Of a stretch of DNA of 64,000 nucleotides, positions 46,592-56,959 are shown piece after piece; the stretch's first letter is position 1; each line of letters starts with the position of its first letter. The stretch spans positions 2,882,978 to 2,946,977 of the forward strand of contig NC_087377.1 of the NCBI RefSeq assembly GCF_963675165.1. Direction: 5' to 3'. A program made the position numbers and the translations under genes. This stretch comes from Halichondria panicea. Its lineage: Eukaryota; Porifera; Demospongiae; Suberitida; Halichondriidae. The notes beneath the pieces are model-generated. The model was not told the DNA's origin. It ran no database searches and worked only from the letters and a program-made list of their open reading frames with translations.

Positions 46592-48538
46592 ATGGCTGTG
46601 AGAGGAGGAAGTTCAACTTCATGTGAATCAAAGAGGATATCTGCCTACAGTGAAGACATTCGATGGAGGATGGTGTGGCAGCGTGAGGTTGAAAAGCTTT
46701 CCCTGAAGAATATTGCTTCAAATCTGTCTGTAGATGCTTCTACTGTTTACAGGATTGTGAACACTTTTCAGACAACTGGAACAGTTATGAAAAAGTTATA
46801 CACCTGTGAGAACCTCCCTATCAAGATGACAAGGCCAGTGCAGCTAACTGTGCTTATCTCTTTCCTTGGCAATCTGTTGTAGAAATTACCACAATGGGTA
46901 AGGAATCGTTATGATGAATTAGATGAAGTTGTATGTGAGCTCCTCCCTGACAAACAAACTGTAGTCTAGGTAACCGCCTTATCAGTCAAGTAGGCTAAAA
47001 AATCTGTGTCCTTTGATGTAAGCTTTGATGTCTCTTTGTGCATATGTAGTTATAAAAAAAAAAAAAAAAAAAAAGAAACCTTTGACTAGCTAGGAAGAGT
47101 AGCAGCAGTAGTAGTAGGAAGAGTAGCAGTAGCAGTAGTAGCAGTGCAAGCAGGACTAGACTAGATTAAAAAGTTGGTGGAAAGAATAACTGACCGTTTG
47201 GACGTCACCTGGCTGCCAGACTTTCATCTGGACTCTTCCCCCTGAGTAGCTGGCCTTTCTCTAAGCCACAAAACTGAGCAAGAAGCTGAAGAAGCAGCTA
47301 GAGAATTGTGAGGCGTGGCTCAACTAGTTAGCCCAGCCCAGAGGAATTGTTACCGTGGGTACTGAACAACCGTAGAAGTAGGGCTACCCCTGGCTTTACT
47401 GAATTAACTAGCTGTGTCTGCTGTCTAGTTGGACCAGATTTAGCTAGATAATGGGGTAGAGAATAGTTGAGCGGTGCTGTGTGTAGCTTGAACTGTACTG
47501 GCTGGCAAGAATCTAGTAAGCACCCTATGCACTGATAACTCGTCAGAATGGAGGGTATGTTCTAGGGATCTGGACAGCTGTACATCCAAAGGAGCCAGGG
47601 AGTGCCAATCATCTTCTCCCAGTCTCTGACACGCTAAACAAAAGGAGCTAGAACTGGGAGTCCCAGCTAGAATTGCTAGCCGGATCTAGACTAATAGAAT
47701 GACATGGAGGCGTGGTGAGGCCGGATCCACACTAATTGATCGACCTAAAGACGCTCCTGTTCCAGATTTCACGAATGGCAAGGAAAGGGTTATGCTTGTT
47801 TTAGATAAGCCTGGGATCTATCTGTGGGAAATCCAGTATGAATTAAGCTGGATGTTTGGTTTAAGCATCAGCCTTTCATCTCTGTGCACTTTTCTGAAGA
47901 AGAATAATTTCCGTAGAAAGAAGATGCAATTAGTAGCTTCACAGAGAGATGAAGAACTTAGAGCTAGTTATGTCAGTGAAGTTTCAATGTACGAAGATCA
48001 TTTTCCTATTTTCATTGACGAGACTGGCTGTGACCGACGAAATGCTCTCCGTAAGTATGGATATGGAGTGCGAGGCATGCCTGTCAAATGCCAAAAACTA
48101 CTTGTGAGAGGCGAGCGTGTTTCAGCGATTGCAGCTATGTCAATCAATGGTATTGTAGATCTTAAGATTGTACGTGGGTCTGTTAATGGAGATGTCTATG
48201 TCGATTTCATTGAAAAGCAGTTATTACCACACCTCATGACTTTCGATGGGTATAATTCGAATAGCGTTGTAATAATGGATAACTGTTCAGTACATCACGT
48301 AACAGGTGTAGCCAGTGTTATTCGTGAGATGGGAAGTCTGGTCCATTATCTCCCTCCCTATTATAACCCTATTGAGATGCTTTTCAGTAAAGTTAAGTCG
48401 TCAATCAGGCTAATGGAACTGGAATTGAGTGCTACAATGGATATCAAGACTACAGTTCTAACTGCATTTTCAACAATAACAAAAGAAGACTGTGAAGCAT
48501 GGATTGAATCGTGTGGAATATACAGTTCTAAATACTGA
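46592..48538 (+). pseudogene. IS630/Tc1-family DDE transposase split by an insertion
   Basis: The N-terminal part (46592-46857) holds a helix-turn-helix region (LSLKNIASNLSVDASTVYRI). The catalytic part (47794-48538) has FIDETGCDRR, VVIMDNCSVHH and YLPPYYNPIE, that is D, D and E with 31 residues between the last two. Removing the nested element and one TTAT puts both parts in one frame of about 336 residues, a normal length for this family. As it stands, translation of the first part ends shortly after the insertion and the second part starts from an internal ATG inside the nested element. The copy is therefore probably inactive. Apart from the insertion the catalytic part is open with no stops, so the element was recently active. 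Confidence 0.9.
46858..47789. mobile_element. Nested 932-bp element with TTAT duplication
   Basis: The ends CTCTTTCCTTGGCAATCTG and ...CGAATGGCAAGGAAAGGG are imperfect inverses, flanked by TTAT at 46854-46857 and 47790-47793. A near-identical copy in opposite orientation lies at 54611-55557, also flanked by TTAT. The interior has a poly-A run (about 47047-47072) and AGC/AGT repeats; no ORF. A TTAT target could point to piggyBac-like TTAA-type integration, but no transposase is visible. Confidence 0.85.
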
Positions 48539-48676
48539 ACAGACTTATATCACTTGCTGTTTTGTATGTTCTAAGTTATCACATAACATTGTACTTGCAT
48601 GAATGAATCATTACAAAACATTAATCTTTACTACAGTAACATATACCTGTACATGTACATGAATGACAAAAAAATA

Positions 48677-49475
48677 TTATGTAAGGTTACGTAGAGCATC
48701 AAAAACAATAGCCTTTTGTTCAGCAAGTTGAGAGGCCGAGATAATGTTGTCCTCAAAAAGTTCTTGTAGGAACCGTAGTTGTTGTAAATTCTTTGATCTT
48801 AAATCAGTGCATTTTCCAGGTGAAACTCCTACAATTCCCGAATCAGGTCTTGAACTCGAAGCGGCCGGACGATTTTGAGGAGTTGAAAACGCTTTGGCAA
48901 TTGCTCCAGCAGCTCCAGCAAAGGTTTCAGCAAGGGAGTCCTTTTTCAGGCGTTTCTGAGGCATTCCAGTAATCATTGGCACATGTGGAGGGTCCTTGTA
49001 GTCGTCATGGGTACCACACTGAATCATTTGCGCCCACAATTTTAATTGTGGTGTATTGTAGGTCGATTCGTCATGCTGATTCTTAAGCTTGCCATATATC
49101 TCCTCAAGTTTATCCGCTCCTTAGATAGCTGCTTTCCTTTCTTTCTACTAGGTTCTGGATTTATATCACTATCTTCTTCAGCATCTATATCTTCACATGT
49201 TTGCACCCACAAAGATATCTCACAAGAACTATTTGCTTTTTCGTACATAACCTTGAGATCTTTGGCTGAAACAAGCCACACCTTCGCAGATTGACGCCCA
49301 TCGAAGTAGCCCACATCTACTGAACTGTTAGGTAACTCATCCCCGAGTTAAGTATCAATTTGTGTTTTTAATTGAGAAACACTTTCAAATTTTCCTTTGA
49401 AATCATGTAGTTGTCTTGTTATTGCTTTCTTTCTTGCGTTTTACAGGAGTCAAGACTTTAACTTTGTACTGATAA
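48677..49475 (-). pseudogene. Second, antisense gene of the IS630/Tc1-like element
   Basis: Minus-strand reading gives, in order, AITRQLHDFKGKFESVSQLK, a stop, VGYFDGRQSAKVWLVSAKDL, an acidic stretch, a frame change near 49110, DKLEEIYGKLKNQ, LKLWAQMIQCGTHDDY and a C-terminus ending FDALRNLT at 48677. One nonsense codon and at least one frameshift break a protein of about 270 residues. The middle LKLWAQMI..GTHDDYKDPP segment looks conserved and structured. The family is not known to me; an accessory DNA-binding or regulatory protein is an inference from its place inside the transposon. Confidence 0.6.
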
Positions 49476-50378
49476 ACAGGTGCTGTTATCTGTAAAACAG
49501 GGAACATGACATAATTATTATATCTATATCTTACAGACTATATAGTATTATACTCTGAGTACACAATTATTTAATACCTTTTGAGGTTGAGAAACACCAG
49601 GAGGCTGATGACAAGTAGAAAAAAATGTACTATATTTGCTAGGACTTGACCTTGATTGCTAGTTATAACACGAAAAGATGTACCACACCTAGACTGAGAG
49701 TTAGACATGTTGATCAGCAAGCCAGACTGAGAGACACTAAAGCAAATTAGTACTGGTTTCCAGAATCTTCACTGTGAACGACCACGAGGTCTAACGCATG
49801 CGCATGCGCAGGTAACCCACACGTACAACACTGAAATCGCAGTATCACACTATTTTGTACCACATGGACCATTCTGTGCATGCGTAGTAGAAATAATGAG
49901 ATAGAAATCCAATAATGAGATAGAAATCCAAGAATAAAATCTGATGCGGGCCAGAAACCAGAGTATCACTTGGAGTGGCCTTAATTTAAATAAGATGGCC
50001 CCACCCACTTGTAGAGCATTCACGTGCACCACTTCGGAACGATGGAAAAGGGTCACTAAACTAGAAAGCTAGAAATTAAATTTTCTTCCAAAAATTAGAA
50101 TGTAAAATATCTCACAGCTCAACCAGCAACTTAATTGCAAATGTCAGTAACTCATAATTTATAATGGCTATACAGTCAGCTAAGAGTCATTGTAATTATT
50201 GATTGCATGCTTCTTCACTTGCGATCTTCATTCGTCCCCTTCCAGTATATCTGTATGAAAACATGAGCAGCACAATCAACTAGAGTCTTATAAGCTCTGC
50301 AACAAAATATTGTATGCAATGAAAATATGGATCAGATTTACATTAATAGTGCAAACATACCTTGTCAGGTTCTCATGA

Positions 50379-53300
50379 TCAATTGGTGGCACTATGAGCA
50401 ACTGCAGTTGCTGTCCTCACATACTTGTCTTCAATTTCCTCGGCTACATCGTTACGCTCAACAGTAGGCCTCCTCAGACATTCACATATGTAAGGCCATG
50501 TCATTGGATGCTCTGGATCAGTGACTTCAAGACGCTTGCCCACCATCTCCATTAGGCGGCGTTTGTTATGGCGGTATTCATCTTCGATGTCACTCAAATC
50601 ATTACTCTTCATTCCGAGAGCCAGTCCTAAATCAAACCAATTACAGGTGGCAGTTTTCAGACTCTCACAAATTGTATTAATATCCGCTCTAGTCAGAACA
50701 ATCGGCTGGTCTCCATTGCTGGTATCCTTCTCTGATGATGATCCTGTACACAAGTCAATAATAGATCACAGGCAATGCTTAGACACTATAAGGAACATAA
50801 AATAAATAACGTGTGCATCTTATTATACAAGCCATCTTGGAGTTAGAAAGTGTGTGACTGATGCAAGCAACACAACGCATGTAATGAGGAATGGATAAGA
50901 GTCAAAATTTAAAAAGTTCATAATGTCAAATAATTATTTTAATTGTGTATAATATGCATAATATGCATAATGTCAAATTTGTGAGATCCAAGTTGGGATG
51001 TGTTGGTGTTACGGATATAGAGTTTGGCTACAGGTACACTTAATTGTGTATGTATATTACGCATATAATGTGCATAATGTCGGGATTATGGGCGGTTATA
51101 AGGGTACCGTACGGGTAGAAAATTTTGAGGTGTTTTTAATTTCGCGTTTTTCGTGGGTGGCTGCAGAACACGAAAATTAAAACCCGCGAAAGGCTTTGTT
51201 TACGCATGCGAGATAGTGACACACCCTAACTCCACGAAATTTACTACCCGCGAAATTTTCCAGAATATTGAATTGCACGAAATTTTACACCCTCGAAATT
51301 TTCTACCCGTACGGTATATAAGAGGTTAGGTAACGGTATGGGTAAGGGTTATAGTTAGCATAAGGGGTAAAGGGTTAGGGATAGGGTTATAGGCCATAAG
51401 GTTAGGGTTAGGGTAACAGGCTAGGGGGTCAGGGTCAGGGTTAGGGTTAGGGTAAGAGATTAGAGTTAGGGTAAAGGGGTTAGGGTTAGGGTTGTTCAAC
51501 TTTTACCGTTTGGTTTCTGCTAGTATGCATCTCTTGTGACGATCCTACACACACACAAGCATTGAAAATGGCCAGTTTTATGACAAACTGCATATACAGT
51601 AAGCACCTGAAAATGCACAAATAATTATAATATAAGCAATGTGTATATTAATGGGGAATGCCGGGCCTGTAGGAATCAAGATCATGTGTTTTCCAGAGTG
51701 AAGGCTTTCGAATAGCAATCCGATTATGATACGATCTGATAGAACGTGTTTAATGGACTTGACAGATACTATAGTGAGTAATTTTCGTGGGGTAAAAAAG
51801 TCATTAAAAAATCGAAAACGGTGATTTTCGTCAGTATATAAAAATGTAGGTTGACTTTATTGCCTGTACTGCATTGTATGCGTTCCAGTAAACCACACCT
51901 ATGTATTCGTGAAAGTCAGCTTGCCCACGAAACTATAACGAATTTGTTACCCCACGAAAATTACTCGCAATAATTATATATACGGTATAGTTAATGCAAT
52001 ACACACACTTATACAAATGGCCCCTATAGCGAATAAAAAGCTTCACACAGTGTATGGTAATGGATTGGGCAGTTGTAAGAGTTCTGTTGTGATTGTGGGG
52101 CAGAGGAAGTAAACACTGTGTACACAGGTTATGTAATAAGTAGAAACAGGAGTGCATTCTCCTGGTAGAAAGAGTGACTAAGTTATAGTTGTGACACATG
52201 CACGAGTGCCACCTCGAGGGCAAAGGCACTACTGAGCCAATATATCCTAGCCTCCTCGCAGCCTCTCCTTTTTCTGTGTTATTTGTCATAGTAGTTCAAA
52301 TACGGGACTAATTGGAGGAACAAAGAAAGAAAGAAGAGACAAAGAAAAAGGAGAGCCCGCCTTGCTAAGTCGCGTGACGGTAGACGAGTGGTAGACGAGT
52401 GAAAAAATGAACGTGGGCAATCACTAGCTGGGCGAAGCCTGACAAAGCAAATAGCTACAGCATGCCTACGCAACATAAAAGCTGTTAGCATCGTAGATAG
52501 TAAGCCAGAATCAAGCGTGGAGACATCGTAGACGAGGGCTTACCTAGTAAAGACTAAAGATCTAGATCTATAATTATCTAAATTTAGCTCAAAACAGACC
52601 CTTAGTAGATATAATTATTACAGCAGTATAGTCTACTCTACTCTAGTCTTTCATACTTCCTCTACTGACTAAAGGTCTCACGAAGGCTGACTCTACTGCA
52701 CTGTACTGTACTGTTCATAACAGATTATGTTCCTGGTAAATGCGCTCCAAGTACTGTGTGGGAGGACAGTTATTGAGGTTTTCTCTCGCCCACGCTCGTT
52801 AAAATTTATCTACGCCAGTAGGAGATCACGCGACTTAGCAAGGCAGGCTCTCCTTTTTCTTTGTCGCTTCCTTCTTTCTTTCTTTGTTCCTCCAATTTTC
52901 TCTTCCGTGACAAAGAACAGAAAAAGGAGAGGCTGCGAAGGAGGCTAATGTAATGTTGACCTAATTCACAATACAAACCAATGCACACTATCTGCTACCT
53001 GACTGAGTGGTTGTGTGTGGAGTGGCTAGTGGAGTCACTGCATTACCTGTGAGGAGGATATGACAATAGATATAACAGTCATGCACTAGAGTCCCGCACT
53101 TACAGTTGTTGTAATTACACAATGTTACGATGAAGCTACGTATACTCAAATCATTTAGACTGAAGCTAGCTAATTTAATCAAGATTGACCTGTATAATTA
53201 TAGTGCTAAAATTCCAAAGTGGACCGGATCCCCTGATAGCAACCTTCAATGTATATTAGACAATAGATTGAATAGGGAGAGGGATTGAAGTTACCTTGAA

Positions 53301-55972
53301 TTATATCTGCATTACGCCGGGGTGTAATCGAGGCTATGTATCTAACGTTGAGTAAAATCTAGTACCTTCGACTGTCTGCTAGATTATACTACATTTGTAC
53401 TAAACTTACACTTCCAACTGACACTTGAGACCATAATTATGGGACACAGTACACCAATGAGTTGCACAGTCTTAGCTATACTAGAAGCATTCTAGGTACA
53501 TAAAGATCTCATAGCGTGACAAAGAACGTTTTGTACCTCTAGCTATCTTCACAAAATGTTTTTTTTATTTTCCAATTAACTGAAGCTCACCATTAGGGGG
53601 CATGAGAAAGACGTTTTAGGGGGGCTCTGAATATCTTTTATAGTGATCATAATTCATGAAACATTGTTTCCCGCGTGTTGAGCAAACGTAACACGGATTG
53701 ACATCAAAGGCTCTCTGGTGCCATGCTGCAAATTCAATGTAAAATGTCATGTGACGCTACTTCCGTTTCCAATCCCTCTCTCTATTCAATCTATGATTAG
53801 ACAGGCGATGCGGTTGTAAGAGTTCTGTTGTGATTGTGGGGCAGAGGAAGTAAACACTGTGTACACTGGTTATGCAATACCAGAGGAGGTTGGACACAAA
53901 GCCAAAAAGTTAATAATGACGTAGTCTTTATTAAAATACTTGAACCTTGAACCTACTTTAACAAGCTCTTTTCTAGCCAGCAGGCCACCTTTTCATTCTG
54001 GAAACAAGAGTATACTTAGATGATAGCTGAGCTATACATTCACTCTCATGACTCTACAGCACGGTAGCCCCTATACTTTAATTTATAAAGGTCAGAGGTC
54101 AGTTTGACATGACAGAACTACGACCTTTGTGAGAGGTCACCCCTTTTAGGGACTGCACGATTTCTCTGGAGGGGCGCAGTAGCTAAAAGTTAACTAATTT
54201 GCAGCAGCAGTAACATGAAGGGGCTACTTTATCACAAGAATCAGGGCGCGATGTGCAGTCAAACTGCACAAAACATAAGCTCACGTGATGATTCATTAGT
54301 GATCTTTTGACCCTGTCCACCCTACTCTGATGTAATACAGTCTGCATGCCCTAAGATAGGAAGTGCTACAAGTTGCCTCATGAATTATCTTTGTTTCAAG
54401 TACTGAAATAATGAAGCACTGCAGGTGCTGATGCCTCGGTGGAGATGCCAAAGCTACACAACATAAAGCTACTAATAGCTTTTATACACATGATAAACAA
54501 TTTAATTTTGCTGCATGCAAAAACTCAGAGAGTGGGTAATGATCAACCATAATTGTTGTTAAAAACGATCGATGCCAAAAGTTCAAGTCTAAAATTAATG
54601 GCTGCATTATCCCTTTCCTTGCCATTCGTGAAAATCTGGAACAGGAGCGTCTTTAGGTCGATCAATTAGTGTGGATCCGGCCTCACCACGCCTCCATGTC
54701 ATTCTATTAGTCTAGATCCGGCTAGCAATTCTAGCTGGGACTCCCAGTTCTAGTTCTTTTTGTTTAGCGTGTCAGAGACTGGGAGAAGATGATTGGCACT
54801 CCCTGGCTCCTTTGGATGTACAGATGTCCAGATCCCTAGAACATACCCTCCATTCTGACGAGTTATCAGTGCATAGGGTGCTTACTAGATTCTTGCCAGC
54901 CAGTACAGTTCAAGCTACACACAGCACCGCTCAACTATTCTCTACCCCATTATCTAGCTAAATCTGGTCCAACTAGACAGCAGACACAGCTAGTTAATTC
55001 AGTAAAGCCAGGGCTAGCTGTACTTCTACGGTTGTTCAGTACCCACGGTAACAATTCCTCTGGGCTGGGCTAACTAGTTGAGCCACGCCTCCCAATTCTC
55101 AAGGCTAGGTACATGTCTCTGTCTAGCTGCTTCTTTAGCTTCTTGCTCAGTTTTGTGGCTTAGAGAAAGGCCAGCTACTCAGGGGGAAGAGTCGAGATGA
55201 AAGTCTGGCAGCCAGGTGACGTCCAAACGGTCAGTTATTCTTTCCACCAACTTTTTAATCTAGTCTAGTCCTGCTTGCACTGCTACTACTACTGCTACTC
55301 TTCCTACTACTACTGCTACTCTTCCTAGCTAGTCAAAGGTTCCTTTTTTTTTTTTTTTTTTTTTTAACTACATATGCACAAAGAGACATCAAAGCTTACA
55401 TCAAAGGACACAGATTTTTAGCCTACTTGACTGATAAGGCCCTTACCTAGACTACAGTTTGTTTGTCAGGGAGGAGCTCACATACAACTTCATCTAATTC
55501 ATCATAACGATTCGTTACCGTTGTTGTAATTTCTACAACAGATTGCCAAGGAAAGAGTTATAGCAGAGCCTTGCAGCTCTCTTCTCATTCTTGCAGCTAC
55601 CAATAGCTAGCGTTCTAGTGCAGAGCTAACTACTAAGTAGAGTAGCAACACTCGGTAAGCAAGTTTGGCTACGTGCTCTTCTGAAAAGGCTGCAATGGCA
55701 TTCAAGTAAGCAAAACTAGGCATAACACAGGGAAAATATTGAAATTTCCTGCTACGTACAGTGCTGCTACAGTGCAGCCCTTAAAATCTGCACTGGTCTT
55801 AAGTTTGCATATTTTCACCAAAACCAGATGTATACGTTCTAATTTGACTAGTAATCATGTTTATTCTGCTGTCTCATCATACCTTGAATAGTGGCATCAT
55901 TCTTTGGACGCTTGGACAGAGTAGTTTCAACTTCTTCACCTGCTCCCAATAATCTTTTGCGCTCTAGAGGAT
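50379..55972 (-). CDS. Duplicated linker and Death-domain exons (gene K or 3' part of gene I)
   Basis: A linker exon at 55883-55972 (ERKRLLGAGEEVETTLSKRPK, a basic NLS-like patch) ends in phase 1 and fits a Death-domain exon starting at 50743. That exon matches the one at 57793-58111 along its whole 319-bp length and encodes NTICESLKTATCNWFDLGLA to TWPYICECLRRPTVERNDVA, the six-helix Death-domain pattern. It either splices at AA|gtatgtgag (50425) or reads to TGA at 50379. A 38-bp open exon at 51507-51544 does not match phase. It may be a separate gene lacking its 5' part, or tandem 3' exons of gene I, since the phase-1 ends are compatible. The intron of about 5 kb is filled with transposons. 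Confidence 0.5.
51103..51318. mobile_element. Palindromic MITE, ACCGTACGGGTAGAAAATTT ends
   Basis: Inverse ends TACCGTACGGGTAGAAAATTT and AAATTTTCTACCCGTACGGTA; a relative of the GCGGGTAATTTTC family. Confidence 0.8.
51320..51502. repeat. Degenerate interstitial telomere-type repeat (TTAGGG)n
   Basis: Many TTAGGG and GGGTTA units with variants (GGTCAGGG, TTAGAG). The orientation is G-rich on the plus strand. Confidence 0.9.
51770..51990. mobile_element. Palindromic MITE, GTAATTTTCGTGGGG family
   Basis: The end gtgagtaattttcgtggggt and its inverse at 51942-51972, with the same interior phrase cgtgaaagtcagcttgccc as the copy at 23070. Confidence 0.65.
52250..52945. mobile_element. About 700-bp foldback element, two nested inverted repeats
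   Basis: Outer arms GCCTCCTCGCAGCCTCTCC and the near-inverse GGAGAGGCTGCGAAGGAGGC are flanked by TA. Inner arms of about 75 bp (52312-52385 and 52826-52896) are also inverted. No transposase. Confidence 0.75.
53266..53791. mobile_element. 526-bp inverted-repeat element with TA duplication
   Basis: The ends GATTGAATAGGGAGAGGGAT and inverse are flanked by TA. Flanking sequence just right of it (53812-53880) duplicates 52070-52140. Confidence 0.8.
54420..55740. repeat. Dispersed repeat interrupted by the TTAT element
   Basis: It shares ggtgctgatgcctcggtgg, aaaaacgatcgatgccaaaa and gctaccaatagctagcg with the uninterrupted copy at 56154-56610. The break is exactly at the TTAT-flanked insert 54611-55557. 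Confidence 0.8.
54611..55557. mobile_element. Second copy of the TTAT-flanked element
   Basis: It is inverted relative to 46858-47789, with few differences. TTAT at 54607-54610 and 55558-55561. The neighbouring repeat at 56154 supplies the pre-insertion arrangement. Confidence 0.85.
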
Positions 55973-56153
55973 CTGTATATACGTATGCAGTAGGAAATGT
56001 CAGCAATATGTATTAGGGCATTAAAGAAAATCTACTTTACTATGACTAATAGATAACAAACCATAAACTGGCATGAGCATAAGAGTTGGAATTGAGACTA
56101 TGGAGCTCCAAACAATTTAAGTATGACTTGTGTTAGGTAAGCTGTAATAATGA

Positions 56154-56610
56154 AAGCACCGCGGGTGCTGATGCCTCGGTGGAGATGCCAAAGCTACATA
56201 ACATAAAGCTACTAATAGCTTTTATACACATGACATGTTGAACAATTAATTTTGCTGCATGTAAACTCAAGGAGTGGGTAATGATCAACCATGATTGTTG
56301 TTAAAAACGATCGATGCCAAAAGTTCAAGTCTAAAATTAATGGCTGCATTAGCAGAGCCTTGTAGCTCTTTTCTCACTCTTGCAGCTACCAATAGCTAGC
56401 GTTCTAGTGCAGAGTTAACTACTAAGTAGAGTAGCAACACTCGGTAAACAAGTTTGGCTACATGCTCTTCTGAAAAGGCTGCAATGGCATTCCAAGTAAG
56501 CAAAACTAGGCATAACTCGAGAACGAAGCATTATTTTGCAAATCCACGAATTAGAATCCAAGTAAACATGACTAGAAGCCTATAGAAACTCTTACTTGCA
56601 CTTGATTCAT
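56154..56610. repeat. Dispersed repeat, uninterrupted copy
   Basis: It begins near the palindromic gcaccgcgggtgc and runs through gatgcctcggtggag to aagcctatagaaactcttac. Same family as 9237, 20280 and 54420. Confidence 0.75.
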
Positions 56611-56959
56611 CCAATGGCACTGATTTAGTATCCCGAGCGTGGCGAGGGTACTAAAATTAAGTGGTTGAGGGCTTCTAAATCACATGGACACCGACAAAAC
56701 AGTGTCTAGATACTAGTGCGCATGCGCAAACCTTACCCTCGAGGCTTGACTACAATACAATTATAACTACAATACAATTATATACTTGACAACAGTATAC
56801 TAAGTAAGTTGCAGGTACACTAAGTCCCATAGTGTATATATTTGTTCTGAGGCACTTTCTTATGTACTTTCCATGTACATCTTAGTGTCTAATGTATGAG
56901 CCAGCAAATGACCATGATACTAAATTGCTCGACGCTTCCCTTTCAAAGAGCGGCTGAGA

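Larger units (their letters stand above)
46362..49980 (+). mobile_element. 3.6-kb IS630/Tc1-like transposon with two genes
   Basis: The ends GGCCACTCCAAGTGATACTC and its exact inverse are flanked by TTA on both sides. It carries a DDE transposase on the plus strand and a second, antisense gene on the minus strand. The ends match the MITE at 1907-2181. Target duplication is either TWA (3 bp) or TA with an asymmetric terminal base; the two copies are in opposite orientation, so they cannot decide. A 932-bp element is nested within, leaving about 2.7 kb of original element. Confidence 0.88.

Noticed and set aside
52300-52500. Minus-strand ORF with Arg/Leu-rich protein at 52279-52491
   Set aside because: It lies in the arm of a foldback element; the other arm gives a similar ORF in the opposite sense.
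53882-53897. CAGAGGAGGTTGGACA as a transposon end
   Set aside because: No inverted partner was found within several kb.
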